Origin: Gnetum montanum
Taxonomy: Eukaryota; Streptophyta; Gnetopsida; Gnetales; Gnetaceae
DNA length: 64,000 nt
NCBI GenBank assembly: GCA_015680685.1
Contig: MNCI01002869.1
Coordinates: forward strand, 408,526 to 472,525
Direction of reading: 5' to 3'
This document shows positions 47,311-59,036 of this stretch, one piece after another (within the stretch, counting starts at the first letter, position 1; each line of letters opens with the position of its first letter). The notes below the pieces were generated by a model, which saw nothing but the letters and a program-made list of their open reading frames with translations, was not told where the DNA came from and searched no databases. Made by a program: the position numbers and the translations under genes.

Positions 47311-50300
47311 TGATAGTGATGAAGTGCTACTATGGCTATACATTCACAAATGGCCTTCTAGTCAAGTGGTCTAGATAATTGATCTAGGAAATGACCCTTT
47401 TTCTGACCCAAAAATCCTCCCAAACCTTCAAAACCTAATGTGGATGGTCACCCTACATTTCTAGCATTCTCATCTTTTGCATCAAATACTTTTAAGTGCC
47501 CTTCAAACCAAACACTACCTTGGATCTACACTATGATGTTAACTCATGTTGTGTTTGATTAGATCAAGGTTTGTAATCTTTCCATGAAAATATTTAACCC
47601 AAGAAGTCCACTCATTTACTTGCAAATCATTGGACATGAGCCATGAAAGGCTCTTCTTGATTTCGGTGTCAATATCATCTCTCATAACATGTACAAGGCA
47701 TGGAACATACCACTTATCAAGAAGAGAAATATCTATTTATAATTGGTAGAACAATCAATCACTATTCCTTTAGGATTAGTGAATGACATTATAACCACAG
47801 TTAGTGGGTGATCCTATCCTATTGATTTTCTAGTGATCAAGATCAAAAACTACAAAGGTGACTTTCCCATCATTATGGGAAGGGCTTGGTTAAGCATGGT
47901 CGATGCACGTATGGGCATAAAGGACCTCTCCTTGGAAATTTCCAAGGAAAATAAATTTGGAAGGTTGGAGAAGAAGCATGTTTCATGCATCGCATATAGT
48001 GATAATGGGTGTAATTGCATGCAAAATATTTAGTTCGTCAAAAGTACATACATTAAGGCATGCAATTAGTGTGCACAACAAACATATATTCAAAAGTGCT
48101 TATACATAGTAGCCAAAAAATAGGAGGGCACCCAGTGGTTGATAGCTGAATCAGATAGCAACACATTATACAAGGAATCAACTGAGAGCCTAACATGTGC
48201 TTATGTTGAAAGCATAGATGAAATTGAGAAAGTTCATCACCAACTCTTTGATGATCAAGATGATGATACCTATTGGGGAGAGTTGGAAATCCTTGATAAC
48301 TTCAAGTTGCAGCCCCTAGAGATAAAAACTTTACCAACTAGCATAGAGTATGCATTCTTAAACAATGGTAAGCTAGTCATAATTAATGCCAAACTTACTC
48401 TTGAATAAAAAGAAAAGCTATTAAATGTGGTTAAAAAATGGCCAAAAGCCTTTCCATGGTTGTATCATGAGCTAATAAGAATCAATCCAAGGATATGCTA
48501 GCATTGCATTTACATCGACCTAACCATGAAGCCAAGAAGGTAGCTGTAGAGGCAACTAAACCCCAAATTGAAGTAGATCATCAAGAAGGAAATAGAACAA
48601 CTCAAGGTGGGGTTCATCTATCTGATTGTAGATAGTGAGTGGGTTAGTCCACTTGTAATTATGCCAAGGAAAGATGGCAAGTGGTAGATCTACATTGACT
48701 TCAGGCTACTAAACATGATAATATTTAAAGATCATTTTCCATTGCCATTTGTGGATCAAGTGTTGGACACTATCTCCGAGCATTGCTATTATAGCTTCTT
48801 GGATGGTTATAGTGGCTATAACCAAATCCAAATTGCACTAGGGGCATTCATGAGTCCTTGGGGGATTTTTGCATATTGTAAGATGCCATTCGGTCTATGC
48901 AATGCCCCTAGTACATTTCAATGCCTAGTCATTATTTTCTAGTAGTAGATCAGTAGTGATGTGGAAGCCTACATGGATGAATTATTCACCTATGTATCTA
49001 CATTTGAGAAATTCTTGAACCACTTTAATTAGGTTTTGAAAATATGTGTTAAAAAAAATTTGTGGCTCAACTAGCAAAAGAGTCATCTCATGGTCAAAGA
49101 AGGCATTATCTTGAGGCACCAAATTTCACAAGAAGGGATTGAGGTAGACATAAAGAAGATAAGGGATCATCCAAATAATAACATGCCAACTAGAGATAGT
49201 CAAAGGCATCTAATCATTCCTTGGACATACTAGCTATTATCAATGATTCATAAATAATTTCTCTAAGATTGCAAAGCCATTGGTCAAGCTAATGAATAGA
49301 GATATTCCATTCATCTAGACCAAGGAGTATGAACATGCATTCCAATAATTGAATGAAAAACTCATAGAAACTCCAATTCTAAGGGAACTATATTGGTCTA
49401 GTTCATTTCACATAATGACAGATGCATCTAATTATGCTTTGGGGGTGGTGCTTACATAGTTGGATGATAAAAATTCCATATTATATTGACTACATAAGCT
49501 AAAGCATTATTGGTGCACAATTGAATTACACCACAATTGAAAAAGAACTAATGGTAGTGGTGTATGCCCTTGAAAAGTTTAGGCACTATGTGCTTGGATA
49601 TAAAGTTTTTATGCACACAGACCATAGTGCCATCCATTTGTTAATGAATAAGTTGGTAGTGAGCCCCATATCATATGGTGACTCATGATCTTGCAGAAAT
49701 TCAATCTCATGATGGTAGATCAAAAAGGGATCAAGAATGTGATTGTTGACCACCTCTCTTAATTAAGATGGAATAATAAAAAGGAGGAGACCCCACTCTC
49801 TAATTAGTTTCTAGATGAATTCCTCTTTATAGGAGCAATAAATAACCAAGTATCAATGGAAACAAAATGGTATGATGGCATCCTCACTTACCTTCTCACT
49901 TAGGAGATGCCACAAGATCTTGACTTTAGAAAGAACCAATAATTTCTTCATTGGGCCAAATAATTCATGGAAATCAATAGACACCTCTATAAGGTGTGCA
50001 TTAATGGTCTGATTCATTGGTGTGTCTTTGATGAAGATCAATTGCATATTCTCCAGGATGCTCACAAAGGACCTTGTGAAGGCCACTATGTAAGAAGACA
50101 AATGACCATAAAAATCCTAATGGCAGGAACTATTAGCCTACAATATTCAAAGATGATCATAAGTTTTTATAATCTTGTGAATGTTGTCAATGAGATGGTG
50201 GGATGATTACTTGAATGAAAGGTCCTTAATAGTGGATTCAACCACTAGAGCCCTTTGACATATGAGGCATTAACTTCATGGATCCCATCACACCCATGTC

Positions 50301-51090
50301 CAACAGAAAGACATATATCATTGTAGTAGTCAACTACTACACAAAATGGGTATAATTAGTAGTCATCACCAATTATACATCATCCACTATTGCTAGATTT
50401 ATACAACAACATGTTGTAAATAGGTTTGGGATGCCACATGCACTAATTTTTGACAACAGAACTCATTTCATAAATTCCACTTTTAGAAAGCTAATGCAAC
50501 GCTTTGGGGTTGAACATAAATTAACAACATCCTATGGCCCCCAAGCCAATGGTCAAGTAGAGGTAACTAATCAAGAGATCAAAAAGATCTTAATAAGGAC
50601 CATAAGAAAATATAGGAGATATTGGAGCATAAAACTCAACGATGCTCTATGGGCCTACTAGTTAACATGAAAACTTCCTATTGGCTACTCTTCTTATGAG
50701 CTAGTGTATGAAAAATTTCCAATGCTCCTGACTCAATTCGAGCTCCATACACTTTCAATAGCCCATGATCTAAATCTTGACCTAAGCCTAGCACAAAAAT
50801 AAAAATTGATCAACCTCAATGTATTAGAAAAAAATAGATTGCTCATCCTATCTTTGAATAAAGTGCACAAGGCATTCAACAAGCAATGGCATGACCAAAT
50901 AATATGGAAGTAAAATTCCTACCAGGAGATAAGGTTCTTTATTGGAATCTCACACATGTACCTAAAAAAATAAAATTTCAAACATTGTGGAAAGGACCTT
51001 ATATAATTTCTGAAACCCTTCCTTCTAGGGCCATGACCATATACAAACCTAAAAGCTCAAATAAAAAGTAGTTGGTCAACATCCAATAAG
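47311..51090 (+). pseudogene. Element C3 pol: protease, RT, RNase H, integrase
   Basis: Protease active site LLDFGVN has its Asp codon at 47659-47661, with GDFPIIMGRAWLSMVDAR at 47860-47915. RT has MPRKDGKW*IYIDFRLLN (48660), SFLDGYSGYNQIQIAL (48800) and MPFGLCNAPSTFQ (48885). The YxDD box reads YMDE at 48970-48981, which should abolish activity. RNase H has MTDASNYALGVVL (49420) and EKFRHYVLGYKVFMHTDHSAIHLL (49570). Integrase has GINF (first Asp lost), IFDNRTHF (50450) and GQVEVTNQE (50550). In-frame TAG and TGA codons are frequent. Domain order gives a Ty3/gypsy element. Confidence 0.93.
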
Positions 51091-52858
51091 TGAACTTTTT
51101 CCTAGAACCAAAACAAGCTAGTGCAACAACTACCTCAATGAATGGATAAAAACAATTAATTTTTCAGATCTCCTCCTTCCAACTTAGTCATGGTGGAGAT
51201 GGCCATCCATGCTAATCATCCATATGGCTTCTCAATTTTTTTATTTTCTATTTTTCATATTTTTTATTTTGTAATTTATTTATTTTATAAATTATTAATT
51301 TTTAAAATTTTTCCATTTTGTATCATTTTTTTCTACACCATTGTTATTACATTTGAATCTTTATTGAATATTTCAAATTTTCTTATATATTTTACTTTGT
51401 TTTCTTTAAGTGTGGTTTTCAAATTCTCGCTAATAAAAGTGCTTTATTGTTAATAGGACACAATGGTGCTATAGTAGCTACTAATGGTTGTTTGCTACTA
51501 TATAGTTTCTATTTTTAAATTTTTGTATCAATGGCTCAGTCATGGTTTCTTTTTCATGGAACATGCAATGAGTCCATGACATATACCCATCCACAAACTT
51601 TATGGTTTTCCTTATTCTAGAAGTTTGAGGTCCCTTTCATTAAATCAACTTTTAATAAATTTGTAACCTTGGTAGTTTCTAGAATTGGAAAGAATTCAAA
51701 GGTTTGAATAGGGTGTGACTTCAAGGGGACTCAATACTCTTTGTACTCTTTTTCTTACTTGAGTGCTTGATTTTTTTTTGAACTTTTTGCTATTCCGTTC
51801 CAACCACTAAATAGGAAGTCAAATAATGTCTTTGCATGGTATGGTTCCCATCCAAAAAGATTAAAAAAATTAAAATACAAAAAAAAAATAAAAACATGAT
51901 AGGAATTCAAAGCATATCCCTTAGACAAATAAATGAGCTACAAGAACTAGTTATGGGACTCAAAAGACATGTACCCATGCCTGAAGGTCCCCTCTAAGTA
52001 AGGCTCTCTCTCACTTCCTACTTTTTTTTCTTCTCTTTATGGAATGGTGGTTGTTTTGTTGAAGTCCTTTGGTGTCATGAGGGGGTGGATTAATCTCGGA
52101 GTGGTGATATGAAGTTACTAAAAGAGGTTGGTTTTGGTCTAAACTAAAGATGAATCTTCTTTAGTCATTTTAAACATGAACTCCACAAGGGACTTCTTAT
52201 GACCTTAGTTTGGAATTCCATTCCACCTTCTCCATCATCCATTTATGCTATTCATAACTCACCTCACTAACAATGTCCATGTTCTTGATTCCATGTCTTG
52301 GTTTGATGTATTTGAATTCTTAGGTAGAATCTTCTAGGTTTTTGTCGTTAACTTCCATCAACCAATAGTCACCTATGAGGTTTATGGACTCCTTAGGTTG
52401 AGGTTTTGCAAGGGTAAAAAGGGCATGTGCTTGCTATAGGGAGGATCCACTTGCACATCCCTTGGTTAGGTTCATAAAGTACCTTATCCCTAGGCATTCT
52501 TACAACTAGAATCCACATCAGACCATGTGCTTCTTTGCACATTTTGTTTATTAAATATATTCTCCATTAAAATTTTCAATGTTTGATCTTTTAAAGATCC
52601 TCTTCAATGCTTTTATCATATTTTTGGCTTTCCAAGATTCCATAGATCCTAAATTCATTGAAAAATAGCTTATATTTCTAGAGATATTCAACTTTGAAAA
52701 TTTTAATCAATGGGCCTCATATATAGGGCTCCATTGACATTTTCTCACAAACGCTAAAGGAGTTTTTCAATTTTTTAGAGCCCAGAACCTTCCAAAGCCC
52801 ATAACGCATAAACTATTTATTCAAATAACTTTATTCTTTGACCTTGTAGCTATCAAAG
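51091..52858 (+). other. Element C3 post-pol spacer
   Basis: Anchor TAGTCATGGTGGAGA at 51185, T-rich tract to about 51440, A-rich tract near 51860-51895, then GAATTCAAAGCATATCCC and CTAGTTATGGGACT. CTCATATATAGGGC near 52717 is the candidate TATA-like block. No coding sequence is supported. Confidence 0.68.
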
Positions 52859-53161
52859 GTAAGCTCTTCATCATGGGGGCCATAAATAAACAATTTTTGA
52901 TAGAAATTTTTTCATGATTTCTTCTAACTCCTGCAAAGGTTTAACTAAAAAATCAACTATTAAACACTAAATTACAAGAGTTAAACCTTTCCAACAAGCT
53001 CTAGTCACAATTATAATAAATAATTAATAAAATATTAATAAAATAATCAATATTCCATGGTCCAACCTTAGTCAAAGTGTAACTAACTAATGAAAAAAGG
53101 AATTCAAAAATTTAAGGTTACACATGATATCTACTAATCCATGGATGTGTTGTGACCATAG
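52859..53161 (+). other. Predicted intron in ORF3 leader, element C3
   Basis: The donor AAAG|GTAAGC starts at 52859. The acceptor CCATAG ends at 53161, directly before the ORF3 ATG at 53162. It is an AT-rich stretch of 303 nt, as expected for a plant intron. Confidence 0.48.
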
Positions 53162-54535
53162 ATGGCACTAAAGGAAAAACATGTGTAGGAAGCAAGATTG
53201 TCCCAACCAAGGGAGAAAAATCCTAGAACTAGAAGAGCCGAAGAACAACCCCAACAAGAAGAACTCCTTGCAACCCATGCCATAGGTCCTCTTAGGAAGG
53301 AGGCAGAAGTGGAATCTATTAGACAAAATCCAGAACCAGCAACAACAACAACAGAACACTCCCATCAGGATGATGTGCCTGCACAACCAGAAAACCTTAA
53401 GGTGACCTTAATAGAGGCTTTTCTAAATCAAATCAAATCAAGGAAAGTCCAAAAAATCAATGCTTTAAGAGTTAAACTTTGGCCCTTTCTTAGTGCATGC
53501 ACCAAGAGGAGTGTAGAATCAGTTGACTACCTCTCCCATGTGGCCAATAATCACCTCCACTAGGAAGTGGTACATGGGAAAAATGTTTTTAGTTTAGAAC
53601 AACAAGCAATCTAGAGAAACAGTAAAGATCAAGGACATCTTAGTATCCTACTTGATGTAGACCATTATTGTAGAACTTAGGTTACCTAAAATAGGGGCAA
53701 ACCTTACTAAGATCTCGATGCAAGTAGATCCAAGCATCAAGAAAGAATGGATGTGATGGTTTTATGGTGTTGATTGTAAGGAGTTTGACATGCTCACACC
53801 ATTAGAGAGGATCCATTATAATATTGAGGCCTTCCACCTCAATCCCATGGTGAGGACAAGTAAAATCACTACCTTCTTTGCTTGAGCATGTGCTGTTCTA
53901 AGTGGGAGATTCCTAGTCAACCTTCCATAGCTAATCTATTTAGAGATAGAGAAGTTATTTAATGAAAATGAACATGGAAGGAAGGTGCTTCCCTTCCCTT
54001 ACCTCATCAGAAAAATTTATCAAAGGGGAGGGATAGTTTATTATGCCAATGACAACATTAGGCAATTTCCAACAACCAACTAGGAAAAAATGATGAAGAA
54101 TAAAATGCTTGCAACTACAATTCAAGAAGAGGAGTAGAAACCACCACCATCACCTACCACTCAAATAATAGTGCGAAACATTGCTATAACTACCCAATGG
54201 TGTGCAAATATAGATAATGGCTCTTGAGTGAACAAGAGTAAAGACAAGACATGAGTGGTGGAGACCCATACATATATAGACTAGCCATGAATTACCTTAA
54301 TGAGTTGGCCTAAATAATCAATCTGATGGATGAGGGTGGATCCATTTTCTTATCCCAAAGAACATAGCTACCCACGAGGTCAAATTTGAGTGCCAAAGAG
54401 GTCATAGTATGACTCACAAAACAACAACCACTCCCCAAAATTTTTGGAAATGTTGTGACCTTCTCAGTGTACTTGGAGGAGGGTGAAGGGGCTACTATTT
54501 TGGTGATGTAGCACCAAGGGTAGGAAAGAACAATA
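53162..54535 (+). pseudogene. Element C3 ORF3, N-terminal half
   Basis: Starts MALKEKHV*EARLSQPREKN, aligned with MAPK starts in A and B. A 121-codon open stretch lies at 53198-53563. The globular block (FHLNPMVRTSKITTFF, NEHGRKVLPFPYLI) lies at about 53825-54010. The frame reaches the point matching about 4465 in A (LVM*HQG) and then breaks into inverted element D sequence. The coiled-coil half is therefore missing here. Confidence 0.75.
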
Positions 54536-55619
54536 GAAAATAATTTTCATTGCTATTACTAGTTTTTTGTTTTTAAGGAACATGTATACCATACTGGTGG
54601 GCAATGGTTTTAGCTTGAGGGGCTCCTACTTAAATTTCTCAGGGATTTCCAACTTCCCCTAGTTGACATTTTCAAGGTTAAGACTTGAAAGTTGGTAGTG
54701 GAATTACTCTAATGTGTCTATGCTATCGATGTAAGCATAAGTCAAACCCTTAGTTGGTTCCATGCATATGAGTGAATTGCTTTCTTGATTAGTTGTTAGC
54801 CATTGGATGCCTTCCTGTTGTGTGGATGTTGCATATAGGCATCTTTGTATGTTGATCACTTGTGCACACTGATTAAATGCAGGAAATGTTAAACTTTGCA
54901 CAAACCATGACCTCTACACACAATTACACCCTGTGTCACTATATGCGATGCATGAAAATTTCTTCTTCTTGATCTTTCTTAATGTATTTTCCTTTGATAT
55001 TTCTAGAGAAATATTGCATATTCCTAGGCATGCGTCAATGGTGCTTAGCCATGCTCTTCCCATTATGATTGGAAAATCCCCCTTACCATTGTTTACCTGA
55101 AGCACAAGGAGGTCACCTAGGTACAACCCCCCAAAAATAGTGGTAACAATGTCTTCCACCAGTCCCAATGGGACAGTGATGGACTGGTCAGCCAACTCTA
55201 GACGGATGTTGCTCTTTTACAATGGAGGCAAGTTCCAGGCCTTGTACATTTCTTGAGAAATCAAGTTGACATCGAAACTTGAATCCAAAAGATCCTTTCA
55301 CAATGCATTTCTAGTGATTTTTAAGTATATTAAAGGACTCCTAGGACCAGAGAATTTCTTTGGAAGGTCACCAACTTTGATCCAATCAGTGACGACATGT
55401 GTTAGCATGACTGTATGCATTGAATGTGGTGATTGGGTTGAAGGGGGGGTCTGAAGTTTTGATTGATATTGAGGAATCTAAGGAATTAACCGCTTGTGAT
55501 TGCAAGGGTTTGGTTGAATTTTTGGTTCTAAAGAAAGCTCTTTTCTTCATGTGGTTGTTGGAACCAATAGTAGGTTGAGAGTTAACAGCGCTTGTGGCGT
55601 TACATTACTACGGCTGGGT
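54536..55619 (-). pseudogene. Element D protease region
   Basis: MADQSITVPLGLVEDIVTTIFGG, LLVLQVNNGKGDFPIIMGRAWLSTIDA and FSCIAYSDTGCNCV read at 55195-54914 (-), nearly matching the C3 protease. Further on are TYAYIDSIDTLE and LPTSMVYMFLKNKKLVIA, the linker to RT, where the element stops. The active-site Asp region upstream (about 55280) is degraded. Confidence 0.82.
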
Positions 55620-57936
55620 AGGGATTTCACCTTGCATCATGAGCGCAGGTGGTAGTGGAGCTATTGGTGGAAAATATGTAGTCAGATGAGAAGGATGATA
55701 TGCTTGCAAAATATCACCCCTAGAAGAGGGAGTCCCTTAATACTTGAAAGCTTGATAGTGAGGTTGAGGAGTGATGTGACCAATAGAGTCATGTGGGGAG
55801 ATTGGCTGCTACACATAATATCCACATGGGTTAGGTTACCGATAAGGATACCATTGCCTTGGTGGTGGAATTCTCCATGATTGTGGGTGCTACCACTATT
55901 GATATTGCTCAATCGGTTGTGGTGGAGTTCCACTTGGATAATACATTAAGGGTTGGTGGAACTGTCTTGGGTTACCTTGGGGATAAGGTAACCTTCAAGG
56001 TGTTTGCCTTTTGTTTAATCATGGGTTGAGTGAATACACCAAAAACTCCTATAGATGTGAGATTACAAGGAAACATCCCTTAGGATGGGCATATTGACAT
56101 ATCTCACATCCACTATCATTGTTTGTTTCTGAATCTACAACCTCTTCAATGATGGAAACTTTGTCGTTACCCTTGCTACGTGCATGTTCAGCCTCTTTCT
56201 TTTTTCTTTTCTCACTACCTTGCTCTCTAGACTCCTCTACTATTTTAAGAATAGTTTGAAATCTATTTTCTATGGAATCCCACATTTGGTCTACTTTATC
56301 TGAAACTTCTGATGTCATATTTTGGATAGGCAAAGTTTTCCTATTCACCATCTCCTTGAGTTATGAATCTTCTTGATCCTCACAAAATCTTACTCCCCTC
56401 TTCTAAAGGGTAGGATCTTGGTTATACTCTTCTGCACTTTCTCTCTTCTATAGCTCATCTTCTTCCTTAGAAACTTGCTCCAATAGTCTTTGAATTTGAT
56501 GGGACCTAAGCTCGGATAGTCTTCCTTGGGCATAAGTCCCAAGGATTCTTCTCGTTTCATGCCTAAGCCCATCCACAAGATGGCATAGTTAATCCCATTT
56601 CAAATAACCATGGCCAAGACAATGATGTAATAGTGCATAGTATTAGCCCATGGCAGCATCCAAGGGTTCATGTCCTCCTTGTTTCCAACCTTGGATTTGC
56701 TTTTGCAAGTTAGACACTCAGGAGTATGTTTGGTACTTGTCATTAAATAGTTCTAACATAGTATTCCACCTACAAATGGATTCTTGTTCTAAAGATTGAT
56801 ACCAGCTTTCTGCTTCTTTAACTAATGTTTTTGGGAACAACTTAAGTTTTTTTCATTCATTCTCTATGTTTTGTAAGGCATACGCATCATGGAATGCTTG
56901 TAAATGATTCTAAGGATCAGCGTTGTATCCCACTTCAAATCATGGGATATTGTTCATATCTAATCTCTTGATCCTACTATATTTCTAATGCCTTGTTGGA
57001 ATTCTAACCTCAATTATGTCCAACATACTTCGAGTAGCGAGGAGGGGTTCATTGTGATCATCTCGTCCATGGTGTCTATGGTGCCTACGTTGTTCCCTAC
57101 TCTCCCTTCTTCTATGTCATGACTCTCTAGAGTGCCCTCATCCCCTTTCCTGGCTATTTCGTCTATGACTTTCACTTTGCCTACCTTTATCCCCATGGTC
57201 TTTTTCCTTATCACCATGTCTAAATATTGAAGGAGAGGGTGAAGGAGATGATGAAGGTGAAGAAGAAGGAGAACCGTCACCATGATGGTATCTGCTACCT
57301 TCTCTTCTGCAGTCTTGGCCTTGATCACAATTGTGATCAAAATGTCCACATTTATCATGAAGTCATGTCCCTTTTTCGGACCCTTTGTGCCCATGGGTAT
57401 CATAACTTGGGTTATGAATAGTGGAATGAAGGTCTTGATACACAAACCCTTGGCCAATGTCAAGGGGAGGAACATCATTGTGTGGGCGACTACCTGAGGT
57501 AAGTTCACCACCCTCATTTTCACTTTAGATATGTGGGGCATCCTAGGACCACTTACCCTTCAAAGACTTATGATGTCTCTCCTGTTGCAAGTCCCTTTGA
57601 CGTTGTGCCTCTATGGGATGGTATTCTCTTGAGTCATGGTTTTGCACAATGTATTCTACGTGTAAGTGTGGCATGCCAATTCGTGTGAGAGCATGAAGAA
57701 GCATGCTCGGGACTGAATGATCGAGAGGTAACACTATGTTACCTTCTAAGTCTCACCAATGCAGTTTTTTGTCTTGATGGAGGATAAAGGTGAATTCTAT
57801 TATATACTCATCAGGATGAATATATACCACTCTAACTTGTTGAGGAACTAGCGGATTAACATCATGTGTATTACATCGCCAATTTTGCCTGTTTCAAACC
57901 TAGGCAGTGAGGCACTTCATACAAAGAAGGAGACAT
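55620..57936 (-). pseudogene. Element D gag, best-preserved copy
   Basis: Starts MSPSLYEVPH at 57936, with a frameshift shortly after. Then come VRVVYIHPDEYIIEFTFILHQD and GNIVLPLDHSVPSMLLHALTRIGMPHL (57734-57543), an Arg/Asp/Ser-rich region, the capsid-like blocks, LGTYAQGRLSELR (about 56560-56520), and a 100-codon open stretch at 56351-56049 with DKVDQMWDSIENRFQTILKI. It includes GCEICQYAHPKGCFLVISH, a CX2CX3HX3CX5H pattern (56108-56055) that could bind zinc. A Gln/Pro/Tyr/His-rich tail ends near MQGEIPTQP. It was probably fused in frame to protease. Confidence 0.85.
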
Positions 57937-58053
57937 ACCTGTCTATTCAGTGTGCAATTTATTCTTGTTTATTATTTTCTTAATCAACCCTAAGGGTTTT
58001 TTCTAACAATGTGAATGATTTCCTATGTTCTAATTAGCACAAAAATAACTAAG

Positions 58054-58071
58054 TCCCTAACAACAGCATCA
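58054..58071 (-). promoter_or_regulatory. Element D primer-binding site, tRNA-Asp type
   Basis: TGATGCTGTTGTTAGGGA (-), one base after the LTR end, against TGGCGCCGTTGCCGGGGA. The GTTG core is intact and most differences are C-to-T or G-to-A. Confidence 0.72.
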
Positions 58072-58072
58072 A

Positions 58073-59036
58073 TGATGACCCCTATGCTCAACCATACGAA
58101 TATGAGTGTTTCATGCATGATCCAATCGAATTCTAAGGACCAAGTGCTTATGCACCCTTGTGGAACAAAGATGGGTTGGTTGATCGTTGTCTTCCAAAAC
58201 TTACTTGTATGTCATGATTGTATGGTTAAGTAAGCTTGAGGCATATGATTTTTATATCTTTTATGTTTTTATGTCATGTGCTAATAGGAAAAAAGAGAGA
58301 TAACTAGGTGACTAATTTAACTTAACTACTCATTAACTAAGTTCTAGCTAATCCTAACACTAGCATTCGTTCTCACTTTTCGTACACATCTTGAACTAGT
58401 GCAACACTACTGGGATTACCAAACGCTAATCGTTACTAGGTTACCAAGTGTTACACGCATGCTCGAAGTGATCATACTGAGTGTAATTTAACGATTTGCT
58501 TAATTGAAAAAAATGAATTGCTACACTAATATCATAAATGTAAAGTGCATAAAATAAAATAATTGCATAAGAAAATAAAATAAAAGAAATGCATAAGAAA
58601 ATAAATCTCAAGTGCTACAAGGATGAATCAAAAAGCTCATCTTTATTACCGTGCACAAGATGTGCTTAGGTACACAATGCTCAAATAAAGATCCATCCAC
58701 ACTTAGACCTCCTACTATAGGCACTTCGAAAATACTCTAACTTTCAAACAGACTACAAGAGTTTCACTACTTGACTGCCAAACGACTTCCTCTCAATTGT
58801 GCACATGGGCATTGTATTTATAGGCTTAGGAGCAACTACTCTAATAATTAGAGTAAGTGCTCTAATAATTAGAATAACTGCTAAAGTTACCGCTAGAGTA
58901 ACCTCTCTAACAATTAGAATAACTTCTAGAGTAATTGCTAGAGTAACCACTTTAATAATTAGAGTAACTGCTAGAGTAATCGCTAGAGTAACTACTCTAA
59001 TAATTAGAATAACTGCTAGAGTAACTGCTCTCATCA
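58073..59036 (-). repeat. 5' LTR of element D (964 bp)
   Basis: Begins (-) TGATGAGAGCAG at 59036 and ends GTCATCA at 58073. TATAAATA is at 58822-58815 (-). The transcribed part matches LTRs A, B, C2 and C3 (AATAAAGATGAGC, CTTGTAGCACTTG, GTATGGTTGAGCATAGGGG). The U3 differs: most of it is a 45-bp tandem array. Confidence 0.9.
58841..59030 (-). repeat. 45-bp tandem array with palindromic core in U3 of LTR D
   Basis: CTAA(T/C)AATTAGA cores start at 58841, 58862, 58907, 58952 and 58997, the last four exactly 45 apart. The full core CTCTAATAATTAGAG is palindromic. Between cores are 12-13-base units of the form CGCTAGAGTAAC or CTGCTAGAGTAAT. It lies just upstream of the LTR TATA box. Because 45 is divisible by three it yields long repetitive open frames on both strands, which are not genes. 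Confidence 0.93.

Larger units (their letters stand above)
44002..54535 (+). mobile_element. Element C3: Athila-like retrotransposon, 5' LTR to mid ORF3
   Basis: Best + strand copy: LTR, PBS, gag, protease, RT, RNase H, integrase, spacer and the first half of ORF3. It ends abruptly near 54535, where sequence of the oppositely oriented element D begins inside its protease-RT linker. No 3' LTR is present. Confidence 0.88.
54536..59036 (-). mobile_element. Element D: Athila-like fragment, 5' LTR to protease
   Basis: On the - strand: 5' LTR (59036-58073), PBS, gag and protease, ending in the protease-RT linker near 54536. It faces C3, so the two form an inverted, LTR-flanked composite. Its LTR start abuts the RNase H reading frame of element G at 59037, which marks its insertion into G. 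Confidence 0.87.

Noticed and set aside
57014-57541. A 175-codon - strand ORF (Lys/Met/Val-rich) in element D.
   Set aside because: It overlaps gag in another frame. The family-conserved frame is the Arg/Asp/Ser-rich one, as shown by the C2 and B equivalents.
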